Source of the DNA: Bacillota bacterium
GTDB taxonomy: Bacteria > Bacillota > Bacilli > Bacillales_A > Planococcaceae
Direction: 5' to 3'
DNA: 64,000 nt
NCBI GenBank assembly: GCA_018816185.1
Contig: JAHIWI010000008.1
Coordinates: 120,530 to 184,529 of the forward strand
The translations under genes and the position numbers were made by a program. Position 1 is the stretch's first letter, and each line of letters starts with the position of its first letter. Below the pieces are notes generated by a model, which had not been told where the DNA came from, made no database searches, and saw only the letters and a list, made by a program, of their open reading frames with translations. This document shows, piece after piece, positions 43,591-51,341 of this stretch.

Positions 43591-43690
43591 GTTGAAAAAT
43601 TTCAAGCTAAAGTTGTAATTTTTGATGCTAAAGTTGTAATTTATGTGATTAATGTTGGAAAAAAAGCATGTAATGTTGGAATACGAGCAT
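43591..43690. repeat. 21-bp phased array 5, core around GTTG, five units
   Basis: GTTG occurs at 43591, 43612, 43633, 43654 and 43675, exactly 21 bp apart. The cores read CTAAAGTTGTAATTT twice and then TAATGTTGGAA twice. The array lies between two convergent genes and shares its period, but not its sequence, with the CGCC and TGACGAG arrays. Confidence 0.82.
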
Positions 43691-43736
43691 TTGATGAGGT
43701 GTAAAAAGCTAATCTCAATAATTAAGTTTAGCTGAC

Positions 43737-44051
43737 TTAATAGTCAGATCCATCTTTCTTTAAAGATTTGATTTTAATTGTTATTCGAATTATGGCAATT
43801 AGAAATAGCACGAGTGAACAGGACCAAACGAAAATCGTAATCGTGCCAACCCCAATATTAGATTGAATAGGAAAATTGAAATACGTAAAGATAAGCGCAT
43901 AAGAGAGTGGGCTACTAATCAACAAAAATAGTAGAATGGTAATCAACCTACGCCATTTGGTTAATAGAGTACTAGAAAAGAGAATTAAGGAAATAATCAA
44001 TGGGATGAGTACTTGAAGTATCAATATCATTATATGAATGGGTTCGGTCAT
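43737..44051 (-). CDS. Small membrane protein, 104 aa
   Basis: It has three hydrophobic helices (about residues 7-28, 37-57 and 68-92) and a basic C-terminal tail (KIKSLKKDGSDY). No family is recognised. AAGGAG is eight bases before ATG 44051. It is divergent from the PadR gene. The low-complexity hydrophobic composition limits confidence. Confidence 0.6.
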   Translation of the reverse strand: MTEPIHIMILILQVLIPLIISLILFSSTLLTKWRRLITILLFLLISSPLSYALIFTYFNFPIQSNIGVGTITIFVWSCSLVLFLIAIIRITIKIKSLKKDGSDY

Positions 44052-44128
44052 ATCTACAACTCCTTTTTAAACTATATGTTTGACTGAGAAAAAATATTAA
44101 TCTATACTTTAAGTAACTACTATGCAAA

Positions 44129-44161
44129 ACAAGGTAGTTGAATTTATATCTACTACCTTGT
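44129..44161. promoter_or_regulatory. Inverted repeat upstream of padR-like gene
   Basis: ACAAGGTAGT (44129-44138) and ACTACCTTGT (44152-44161) are perfect 10-bp arms with a 13-bp spacer. Its position 30 bases before the PadR start codon suggests an autoregulatory operator. Confidence 0.65.
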
Positions 44162-44191
44162 ATTACAATACACTGAGAGCTTGGTGGTTTT

Positions 44192-44533
44192 ATGTCGATT
44201 CGTAGTCAGTTGCTAAAAGGAATTTTGGATGGATGCGTACTGGCAGTTATCTCGAAAGAACCCGTTTATGGGTATGAACTCTCAAAAAAACTGCAATTAG
44301 TGGGATTACCAGATGTGAGTGAGGGAACAGTTTACCCTGTCCTATTGCGGTTGCAAAAAAATGATTTAATTTATGGTGAAATGAGACCTTCTGAGTCTGG
44401 TCCAAACCGTAAGTATTATTCACTTACACCGAAAGGGATTCAAGCACTTGAAATCATTACAAACGAGTGGCAGCAACTATCTGTGCCGATTAACGCTTTA
44501 TTAATGAAGGGAGATCCAAATGAAATTAAATGA
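44192..44533 (+). CDS. PadR family transcriptional regulator
   Basis: This is a 113-aa winged-helix regulator. GCVLAVISKEPVYGYELSKKL (residues 12-32) and GTVYPVLLRLQKNDLI (45-60) are the PadR recognition helix and wing pattern. It probably represses its own operon through the inverted repeat at 44129-44161. It overlaps the following membrane-protein gene by 14 bases, a pairing typical of PadR with a HAAS/DUF1129-type membrane protein. Confidence 0.9.
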   Translation: MSIRSQLLKGILDGCVLAVISKEPVYGYELSKKLQLVGLPDVSEGTVYPVLLRLQKNDLIYGEMRPSESGPNRKYYSLTPKGIQALEIITNEWQQLSVPINALLMKGDPNEIK

Positions 44534-45191
44534 ATTAATTCAACAAAACAATGAAAAAAGAAAATTGTTAAATGAAGAAAATGAGAAATATTATACGAGC
44601 ATGGTTGTCTATTTGCGCACAGACCTAACACTATCAGAACAGCATGCAGAAGAAGTGCTAATGGAAATGCTAGATCATATGATCGCAGCACAAAAAGAGG
44701 GGAAGACGGCGGCTGAAGTATTTGGCAGTGATCCGAAAAGCTATGCAGATGAACTGATTGAACAGCTACCCCAAGAAGAGAAGCGTGATATGGTAAAATT
44801 CATTGGCCAACTTGCCTTTACATTAATGGGATGGTTTTTAGTAAGTAGAGGATTAATATTACTTCTCTTTACATCGTTTACCACAGTTAGCACAACTGTT
44901 TATATGATTCCTACTCTGATTATTTTAGCTTTAATTGGGCTAAGTGTTGCCATTGGCGTGAAACTTATTTTTGGCTTAATTCGCAGGTCTGTATTTAATG
45001 AAAATGCGAATGGCAAGATGGACATGATAAAAGCTGGATTATTCGGTGCGGTCAGTTTTGCAGTGATTATCGCAGCAAATATGTTCATACCTGATTTTGG
45101 TCCCTCATTTGAATTTCCTGCGTCTGCATCTCTTGGAGCTGGGGGATTGATGTTATTAGTTTCTTGGTTAATGAAACGTAATAATAAGTGA
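44520..45191 (+). CDS. DUF1129/HAAS-like membrane protein
   Basis: This is a 223-aa protein with an N-terminal helical soluble domain (LTLSEQHAEEVLMEMLDHMIAAQKEGKT, about 35-90) that resembles the HAAS domain found next to PadR regulators, followed by four membrane helices from about residue 97. The likely role is partner or target of the PadR regulator in membrane-stress or export control; this is inferred from gene pairing only. ATG 44520 lies inside the padR gene. Confidence 0.8.
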   Translation: MKLNELIQQNNEKRKLLNEENEKYYTSMVVYLRTDLTLSEQHAEEVLMEMLDHMIAAQKEGKTAAEVFGSDPKSYADELIEQLPQEEKRDMVKFIGQLAFTLMGWFLVSRGLILLLFTSFTTVSTTVYMIPTLIILALIGLSVAIGVKLIFGLIRRSVFNENANGKMDMIKAGLFGAVSFAVIIAANMFIPDFGPSFEFPASASLGAGGLMLLVSWLMKRNNK

Positions 45192-45196
45192 ACTTG

Positions 45197-45227
45197 AAAA
45201 GGAGAGCAGATGACTGCTCTCCTTTTT
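45197..45227. terminator. Bidirectional terminator between PadR operon and APH gene
   Basis: AAAAGGAGAGCAG pairs with CTGCTCTCCTTTT around a 4-base loop. Confidence 0.92.
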
Positions 45228-45231
45228 ACTT

Positions 45232-46125
45232 TTATATAAACTGACATAAATACCGAATGTAATCTTCAGCTCTTGATTTCATAAGGCTTGAGGATAATTC
45301 AGTATATCCAAGATCAGTCCAGCCTTCGTATACCTCCATCTCTTCATCTACAAAATCAAATACACTCAAAATATCCCAGTATGGTGTATAGTCCATTGGA
45401 TTTTCATTTAAATATGCTTTTAGGAACGAGTCGGCTGTGTCGACGCCATATAATAAAGAGAAATTTGTGCGACAATGTGCAACATCTACTAATGCAGGTC
45501 CGTTACATGCATTAATCCAGTCCACTACTCCACTTAATTTCCCGTCTTCCCAAAGTATATTGGTTGGGTGATAATCTCGATGAATAAAGACAGGTGTAAA
45601 GGATGGAGTAGAGTGTTGTACAAAATGAAGTGCTTTCTTCCAATCGTCTGGATTAGTGGTCCAGTTAGGAACTTTCAACTCTTGAATAGGCGTATAAGAT
45701 GCATACTTCCAAGGAAAGTCGGATGGAATCGGTGTTTGATGAATTCGGTATAAGGTTTTCGCAAGTTGTACCATCCCGGCTTCGTAAACACTAAGCTCTA
45801 ACTGCGCTTTTCCTGGTATTGCATTCATTAAAAGGGATGGCGCATCACACTCTTCCGCATTTGCATCTGCAGCTAAAAACGTTGGAACAGGCAGGTCTTC
45901 TCTTGAAAGTGCTAGTAGGCTAGCTCGCTCATGAATAATTAAATCTGGTTCTTCAGCTAACCATTCTTTATTCAAAATTTGCCTGGAAACGACGGATGAT
46001 TGATCGTCTAATAGGTGATGTGAGATGGCGGATGAAACACCACCTTTTAGAGGACTTGTTTTTCTAACCTCTTTTCCTAATTGAAGCTGAATCCAATTTT
46101 CAAGTTTTTCATTTACTTGATTCAT
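45232..46125 (-). CDS. Aminoglycoside phosphotransferase-like kinase (APH family)
   Basis: This is a 297-aa protein-kinase-fold small-molecule kinase. The catalytic loop is FIHRDYHPTNILW near residue 195 and the metal-binding Asp is in GVVDWINACNG near 215. APH-fold proteins of this class phosphorylate antibiotics or metabolites such as choline or homoserine; nothing specifies the target. I use ATG 46125 (AAAGGA ten bases upstream) instead of an upstream in-frame ATG. The aldo/keto reductase gene lies immediately upstream, so they are probably one operon. Confidence 0.85.
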   Translation of the reverse strand: MNQVNEKLENWIQLQLGKEVRKTSPLKGGVSSAISHHLLDDQSSVVSRQILNKEWLAEEPDLIIHERASLLALSREDLPVPTFLAADANAEECDAPSLLMNAIPGKAQLELSVYEAGMVQLAKTLYRIHQTPIPSDFPWKYASYTPIQELKVPNWTTNPDDWKKALHFVQHSTPSFTPVFIHRDYHPTNILWEDGKLSGVVDWINACNGPALVDVAHCRTNFSLLYGVDTADSFLKAYLNENPMDYTPYWDILSVFDFVDEEMEVYEGWTDLGYTELSSSLMKSRAEDYIRYLCQFI

Positions 46126-46155
46126 AACAGTAAAATCCTTTCGCAACACGTGGGT

Positions 46156-47148
46156 TTATTTCCCAAGAACTTTCCAAGAAGTTCGAGAAATCTCTTCAAG
46201 CTCACCGGTATCGAGCTTGAAAGTTAACGCGCCAACATTATCTTGAGCATGGTGTGCTTTAGTAGCGCCAGGTATAGCGAATACGGTGTCACCATGGTAA
46301 TGGATTAACCAGTTCAATGCGACTTGACTCGCGCTAACATTATATTTTTCTCCGATTGTATCAAGTAGCTTGATCAACGGCTTTGTCTCGTTAAGACCAG
46401 CTTCTTTAAATTTGCGCTGATAGCGACGAGGTCCCTTTGCTTGTTGAATTAAAGCTGGGTTATCGTGGAACTTGCCTGTTAATAAACCTTGTTCAAGAGG
46501 TGAGTAGGCGATAATCGAGATGCCCAATTCTTTTGCACGCTCAATCATGCCACTTTCTTCAATTCGACGATCGAGCAAACTATATTTCACTTGATTTGAA
46601 GCAAGTGCTAGACCATGCTCAGTTAAAATTCTATGAGATTCAATCATAGCTTCAACGCTAAAGTTACTAACCCCGATATGTTTGATATGTCCTTCATTCA
46701 CGAGCTTAATCATCTGTAGCATTTGCTTTTCAACAGATGAAAATGAAAAGGGTTGATGAATTTGGTATAAATCAATGGGTCTTTGATTGAGCGCTTCTTT
46801 ACGGATGTTAATCGTCTTCGATATCGAAGCAGCCGTTCGCAATGCTGGCCACCATTTCGTTGCGATTTTTGCATCTCCAGGTGTAACACCAATAGAATCT
46901 AGCGCTTTCGCTAATATTTTTTCAGACTCACCACCACCATATACTTCGGCTGTATCAAACCAGTTAATGCCACCATCTAAGGATGTCTTAATAATCTCTT
47001 CCGTTAACTCATCATCTAACGCTCCCCAAAATTTCCCGACCAAACCAGTTCCTTTACTGAACTGCCACGTGCCAAGACCAATTGCAGAGAGTGATAAATC
47101 GGATTGTCCTAATTGTCTTTTTTCAATATGTTTATTCAACCAATTCAT
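46156..47148 (-). CDS. Aldo/keto reductase
   Basis: This is a 330-aa TIM-barrel NADPH-dependent reductase. The catalytic residues are visible: Asp and Tyr in NWFDTAEVYGGGESE near residue 60, Lys in KIATKWWP near 95, and a His in DLYQIHQP near 127. The end carries the cofactor region IPGATKAHHAQDN. The start is unsettled: ATG 47148 abuts the GGGGG ribosome site, while the in-frame TTG at 47139 has ideal spacing. The substrate is unknown. It is probably cotranscribed with the APH-like gene. Confidence 0.9.
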   Translation of the reverse strand: MNWLNKHIEKRQLGQSDLSLSAIGLGTWQFSKGTGLVGKFWGALDDELTEEIIKTSLDGGINWFDTAEVYGGGESEKILAKALDSIGVTPGDAKIATKWWPALRTAASISKTINIRKEALNQRPIDLYQIHQPFSFSSVEKQMLQMIKLVNEGHIKHIGVSNFSVEAMIESHRILTEHGLALASNQVKYSLLDRRIEESGMIERAKELGISIIAYSPLEQGLLTGKFHDNPALIQQAKGPRRYQRKFKEAGLNETKPLIKLLDTIGEKYNVSASQVALNWLIHYHGDTVFAIPGATKAHHAQDNVGALTFKLDTGELEEISRTSWKVLGK

Positions 47149-47284
47149 CCCCCATGAAGACAGTTATTTTGAGTAAGTGTACCATTCTATAAAGGATGAA
47201 TGCCATTTTCTAGCTGTTTGAAAGTTTAATTGGAAAAGCACATAATAGGAGACATGCAAGCTAAGCGAATCGGGGGAATAAAGA

Positions 47285-47980
47285 GTGAAAGACGACTTAG
47301 AATTTGATATGGAAATGGCTAGAGAATATGACAAGGGGATTAGGCGAGCCATGCCATCGTATGATGCATTATTTCGAATGGTTCAGTCCTTTCTTCGTGC
47401 GAATGTGAAAGATGGAGCTAAGCTATTAGTAATTGGAGCGGGTGGAGGTAATGAGATTGTTACATTTGGTACGTCTAACCCAACATGGACATTTGCAGGA
47501 GTAGACCCATCAGAACCAATGTTAGAAGTGGCTCTTCAAAAAGCGAAAGATGAAGGGTTAGAAGAGCGCGTTTCCATACATACAGGAATCATTGAAGATC
47601 TTGACTTTCCGGAACGATTTGATGCGTCTACTTGTTTACTCGTACTTCACTTCGTAGAAACGATTGAAGAAAAAAGAAGTTTATTGAAAAAAGTAAGAGA
47701 AAACTTAAAACCGGGTTCTCCATTTGTCTTAGTGTCTATGTTTGGAGATCAAAGCAAACCTGAATTTGATGAACGCATGAATTTATGGAAATCCATTTGG
47801 CTTGATTTAACAGATTTAGAACCGGAAGATGTCGATGCGATGGAAGAATCTGTTCGAGAATTATCTTTTATTCCAGCGGCTCAAATTGAAGAGCTTTTAG
47901 AGGAAGCAGGATTTGAACGCATATCGCAATTCTTCTCAACGACGTTATTTGGTGGCTGGATTTGTCACACTAGAAAATAA
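47285..47980 (+). CDS. Class I SAM-dependent methyltransferase
   Basis: This is a 231-aa methyltransferase. Motif I is LLVIGAGGGNE near residue 49, followed by the acidic GVDPSEPMLEVA near 78 and the motif FDASTCLLVLHF near 115. It starts with GTG 47285 preceded by CGGGGGA. The substrate is unknown. The last residues include WICHTRK. It is a single-gene unit. Confidence 0.87.
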   Translation: MKDDLEFDMEMAREYDKGIRRAMPSYDALFRMVQSFLRANVKDGAKLLVIGAGGGNEIVTFGTSNPTWTFAGVDPSEPMLEVALQKAKDEGLEERVSIHTGIIEDLDFPERFDASTCLLVLHFVETIEEKRSLLKKVRENLKPGSPFVLVSMFGDQSKPEFDERMNLWKSIWLDLTDLEPEDVDAMEESVRELSFIPAAQIEELLEEAGFERISQFFSTTLFGGWICHTRK

Positions 47981-48058
47981 TGGCTAAGAATATAGGTTTC
48001 TTTTTAATGCAAAACGGGAACTTCATATACAAAGAGAATTGTAGAGGAAGTGTCCATT

Positions 48059-48907
48059 ATGCATTCGCCATCGAAAGCAGAAGCAAAAGATAAAGTAAGA
48101 GAAGCAAAACCATGGGTTCGACGTTTTGGTCGATTTGGGTATATGGCCAAAGGTGTGGTTTACGGAATGATTGGGATACTCGCAGCACTGGCGGCGTTTG
48201 GTCCTGGAGGCGAGATGACGGGAACGTCGGGAGCCCTTCAATCAATCGCACAAATGCCTTTTGGTGAACTTGTATTATGGATTATTGGAATCGGTCTAAT
48301 TGGTTATATCATGTGGGACTTTATTAAAGCGTTTAAAGATCCGGAGAATGAAGGAACGGACGCAAAAGGTCTTATTAGACGAACTGGCTATTTCATCAGT
48401 GGCGTCATTTATTCGAATCTAGCATTTGGTGCGATTAAGTTAGCTAGTCACACAGGGAATGCCGGAGGCGGTAATTCAGAGAAGACGATATCTGCTAAAC
48501 TGATGGAACAGCCATTTGGCGTATGGATCATTGGATTAGTAGGTGCCATCATTATTGGGTATGGGATTTACGAACTTTATAGTGGTGTAAAAGAGAAGTT
48601 TATGTCTAAATTTAAAACGTACGAAATGAATGATAAAGAACGTAAAATCGCTAGGGTCTCTGGTAAGCTTGGTTTGATATCAAGAGGAATTGTCCTAAGC
48701 ATGGTCGGATTCTTCTTCATTCGTACAGCGATAACAAATAACCCAGATGAATCTAAAGGTCTTGGTGGGGCATTAACAGAGTTAGCTAGCCAACCATTCG
48801 GCCAATTTTTACTAGCTCTAGTAGCTATAGGGTTAATCTTATACGGAATCTATCAAATTATTCGAGGACGTTATCAGCATATGAACTTTGGCGATGATCG
48901 GAAATAG
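48059..48907 (+). CDS. DUF1206 membrane protein
   Basis: This is a 282-aa membrane protein built from three copies of a two-helix DUF1206 unit; each unit begins with a pattern such as RFGYMAKGVVYGMIG, RTGYFISGVIYSNLAFG or KLGLISRGIVLSMVG, and the second helix of each begins after QPFG. An acidic/basic N-terminal tail of about 20 residues precedes them. The function is not known. I prefer ATG 48059 to the in-frame GTG 48050, which sits only two bases after GAGG. Confidence 0.85.
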   Translation: MHSPSKAEAKDKVREAKPWVRRFGRFGYMAKGVVYGMIGILAALAAFGPGGEMTGTSGALQSIAQMPFGELVLWIIGIGLIGYIMWDFIKAFKDPENEGTDAKGLIRRTGYFISGVIYSNLAFGAIKLASHTGNAGGGNSEKTISAKLMEQPFGVWIIGLVGAIIIGYGIYELYSGVKEKFMSKFKTYEMNDKERKIARVSGKLGLISRGIVLSMVGFFFIRTAITNNPDESKGLGGALTELASQPFGQFLLALVAIGLILYGIYQIIRGRYQHMNFGDDRK

Positions 48908-48932
48908 AATGATTATTAGTAGATGGAATAAG

Positions 48933-48968
48933 AGCTACCACGATAATTATTTATCGTGGTAGCTTTTT
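48933..48968 (+). terminator. Terminator of the DUF1206 gene
   Basis: AGCTACCACGATAA pairs perfectly with TTATCGTGGTAGCT, followed by T5. Confidence 0.93.
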
Positions 48969-49034
48969 GGTGTCTTTAGACGAATTGCTTCGTTATATTT
49001 TCTGGAAACAATTGGTCTTTCGCTCGTAGAAACC

Positions 49035-49120
49035 GAATGAGAGTGAAAGGTTCGAGTTTGAAAGTGAAGGATCAGGAAGTGAAAGAGAAAGATCGTCATT
49101 TGAAAGTGAAAGCTTTCTCC
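49035..49120. repeat. 21-bp phased array 6a, core GTGAAAG, four units
   Basis: The core GTGAA (or GAGAA) occurs at 49043, 49064, 49085 and 49106, exactly 21 bp apart, ending in AAAGCTTTCTC. It is preceded by TGGTCTTTCGC, as is array 6b. The minus strand reads as heptads containing LSLS, without a ribosome site. Confidence 0.8.
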
Positions 49121-49231
49121 AGATTAATCGAAATAGGGCTATTCCTATAGAAGCGGAGCGAAAAGAGCTAATTAGGGCTGCTAAAGCAGCCTTGGCTGTT
49201 AGGAATTCCTGGTCTTTCGCGAGTGGAATTC

Positions 49232-49302
49232 GAAAATGAGTGAAAGGTCCGCGATTAAACGTGAAAGGTCTAGAATTTGAGAGGGAAAGCTTTCTCATCT
49301 AC
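49232..49302. repeat. 21-bp phased array 6b, core GTGAAAG, three units
   Basis: Cores are at 49240, 49261 and 49283 (one step of 22). Both ends match array 6a (TGGTCTTTCGC before, AAAGCTTTCTC at the end), so it is a shorter duplicate. A GGCTGCT/AGCAGCC hairpin lies between the two at 49176-49191. The rest of the gap up to 49430 shows no gene. Confidence 0.75.
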
Positions 49303-49430
49303 TACAGTCCTCACGTATTTTTCATCGGTCATGAACTCTAGAATTCTCTCAATCATTTAAATTATCTTTCACTTCAAAATAGTTATGATACGATTACAAT
49401 AAATGAATTTATTGTAGAGGATGTACGAGT

Positions 49431-50315
49431 ATGCGAGTATATGTAGCACTTATTTCCCTAAGCCTTATTTGGGGATTATCATTTGTTTTTATTTCAATTT
49501 TAAGCGAACCAGCGGGTGTATGGGGCACTGTCTTTATTCGCTGTATCGCAGGGGCATTATTGCTGTTGCCATTTTTGTGGTTTAAGCGGAAAGAAATTAT
49601 CCGACCGGTTCCGTGGAAAGCTTTACTCGTAGTAGGCGTAGTAAACGCTGGATTGCCTTGGGGGTTGATTGCGCTTAGTCAGACACAAATTAATAGTAGT
49701 TTAGCAGCTGTGCTAAATGCATTCACGCCAATCTTCACAGGATTACTAGGACTCGTTTTCTTTGGAGCGGTTTTATTAAAGCAACAATGGATAGGCATAG
49801 CAATTGGGTTCGTTGGCATAATTATTATCATGGATTTTGATGTAACTCACTTATTTGGTGAGAGTTTTGTTGGGATAGGGACGATGATTTTGGCCACAAT
49901 GTGTTATGGCTTTTCGTCGCATTATGCACGTAGACATTTGAAATCGGCAGGCATACTATTCGTTACAACGTGTACGTTAGTTGTGGGAGCGGTGTTTGGC
50001 GGGACGATGATGTTGCTAACAAACGTAAACCAATTACAAACACTCACACAAAACGTAAGTGGGGAAGTGCTACTCGCGATAATTGGTCTCGGATTTTTCG
50101 GTTCCGGAATCGCTCATTTATTGTTCTTTTACATCATGAATGAAAGAAGTCCGGAATTTGCTACATCGGTTACTTATCTAATTCCGATATCGGCCATTTT
50201 ATGGGGATATTTTTTATTGAAAGAGCCAATTTCAATACATATGATTGTGGGATTGATCGTCATATTATGTGGGGTGTATTTAACAACACGGCCGCGATTA
50301 AAGCTAATTAAGTAA
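49431..50315 (+). CDS. EamA/DMT family transporter
   Basis: This is a 294-aa drug/metabolite exporter with ten predicted helices and the two EamA repeats (LIWGLSFVFISIL... at the start; TMILATMCYGFSSHYARRHL at about 150). Conserved loops LNAFTPIFTGLLG and TYLIPISAILWGYFLLKEPIS are typical. The substrate is unknown. It is 13 bases before the GNAT gene, so the two form an operon. Confidence 0.9.
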   Translation: MRVYVALISLSLIWGLSFVFISILSEPAGVWGTVFIRCIAGALLLLPFLWFKRKEIIRPVPWKALLVVGVVNAGLPWGLIALSQTQINSSLAAVLNAFTPIFTGLLGLVFFGAVLLKQQWIGIAIGFVGIIIIMDFDVTHLFGESFVGIGTMILATMCYGFSSHYARRHLKSAGILFVTTCTLVVGAVFGGTMMLLTNVNQLQTLTQNVSGEVLLAIIGLGFFGSGIAHLLFFYIMNERSPEFATSVTYLIPISAILWGYFLLKEPISIHMIVGLIVILCGVYLTTRPRLKLIK

Positions 50316-50328
50316 GGGGGAATTTATC

Positions 50329-51147
50329 ATGTTAACGACTAAACAGTTACAAGACATTGAGGCATTGCAAAAGGAATGTGAGGCATTCGATAAACTTCAA
50401 TTGAAGTTGAACTGGGAAATGCTTCGTAGACGCGATTCGGATCAAACAGATTTCTTTTATTATCATGAGGATGAACTTATTGCTTTTCTAGGAATCTATC
50501 CGTTTGGTTCAGTTGCAGAAGTGTGTGGCATGGTAAAACCGAGCGAGCGCAGAAAAGGGCATTTTCAACAATTATTTTCTGAAGCCATGGACGTATGCGA
50601 AAAGCGTGGCTACAAGAAAATCCTTCTCAATGCACCTGCAAGTTCACAAGGGGCGAAAGAGTTTTTGAATAAACAAGGTGCCGAGTATGCATTCACAGAA
50701 CATCAAATGCAGTGGGTAGAAAAGGAGTTGGCAGACGTCAGTGGGTTTACGCTACGACAAGCCGATGATAAAGATATTGCCATGCGAGTACGTCTTGATG
50801 TTGAAGCTTTTGGGGTAGATGAAGAAAGTGCTAAAGCTAATGAGAGTAGAATTGATAACGATGAAGACACTGACATGTTAATGATTGTAGTAGAGATGGA
50901 AGTGATTGGGAAAATTCGTGTTAAACGTGAAGACGGAGAAGCTTGGATCTACGGATTTTCGATTTTGCCAACACATCAAGGTAGAGGAATCGGACGTAAA
51001 GTGTTGCAACAAGTGGTAGGCGAACAAAGCGCTAAAGGAAATTCTGTTCACTTAGAAGTAGAGACAAAAAATGCACACGCATTATCGCTCTATGAATCAA
51101 TTGGTTTTAAAGTAGTCCACGCTCAAGATTATTATCGATATAATTAG
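50329..51147 (+). CDS. Two-domain GNAT acetyltransferase
   Basis: This is a 272-aa protein with two GNAT units. The first (about 50-130) is degenerate, with a loop PSERRKGHFQQLFSEA. The second (about 140-272) has the canonical loop PTHQGRGIGRKVLQQV near 215 and the terminal ETKNAHALSLYESIGFKV. The substrate is unknown. It is cotranscribed with the EamA transporter. A short ACGAGT/ACTCGT hairpin follows the stop. Confidence 0.85.
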   Translation: MLTTKQLQDIEALQKECEAFDKLQLKLNWEMLRRRDSDQTDFFYYHEDELIAFLGIYPFGSVAEVCGMVKPSERRKGHFQQLFSEAMDVCEKRGYKKILLNAPASSQGAKEFLNKQGAEYAFTEHQMQWVEKELADVSGFTLRQADDKDIAMRVRLDVEAFGVDEESAKANESRIDNDEDTDMLMIVVEMEVIGKIRVKREDGEAWIYGFSILPTHQGRGIGRKVLQQVVGEQSAKGNSVHLEVETKNAHALSLYESIGFKVVHAQDYYRYN

Positions 51148-51183
51148 AAAAACGAGTCCACGTGACTCGTAATTTGAGGCCCT

Positions 51184-51311
51184 AACGCCAATAAATCTTA
51201 CCGTTGCGACATATTATGGTTCGCTATCGCCATATTATCGTTTCCAATCGACAATAAATGAGTCTCGAACGCCAAAATATCACCCGCGAACGCCAAAAAA
51301 TAAATTCTCTT
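51184..51311. repeat. 21-bp phased array 4, core CGCCATATTAT, six units
   Basis: Core starts are 51186, 51207 (CGAC), 51228, 51249 (CGAC), 51270 and 51291, exactly 21 bp apart. The second unit ends GGTTCGCT, like the second units of arrays 2 and 3 (GACTCGCT). It lies between convergent genes, flanked by two short hairpins. Confidence 0.88.
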
Positions 51312-51320
51312 TTCATAAAT

Positions 51321-51341
51321 AAAACGCCATTTCGGCGTTTT
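51321..51341. terminator. Terminator at the end of the Tad operon
   Basis: AAAACGCC pairs with GGCGTTTT around ATTTC. It overlaps the last codon of tadC; T residues follow on the minus strand. Confidence 0.7.

Noticed and set aside
48993..49298. Minus-strand ORF of 101 aa with LSLS heptads
   Set aside because: It is the GTGAAAG array pair read in frame, without a ribosome site.
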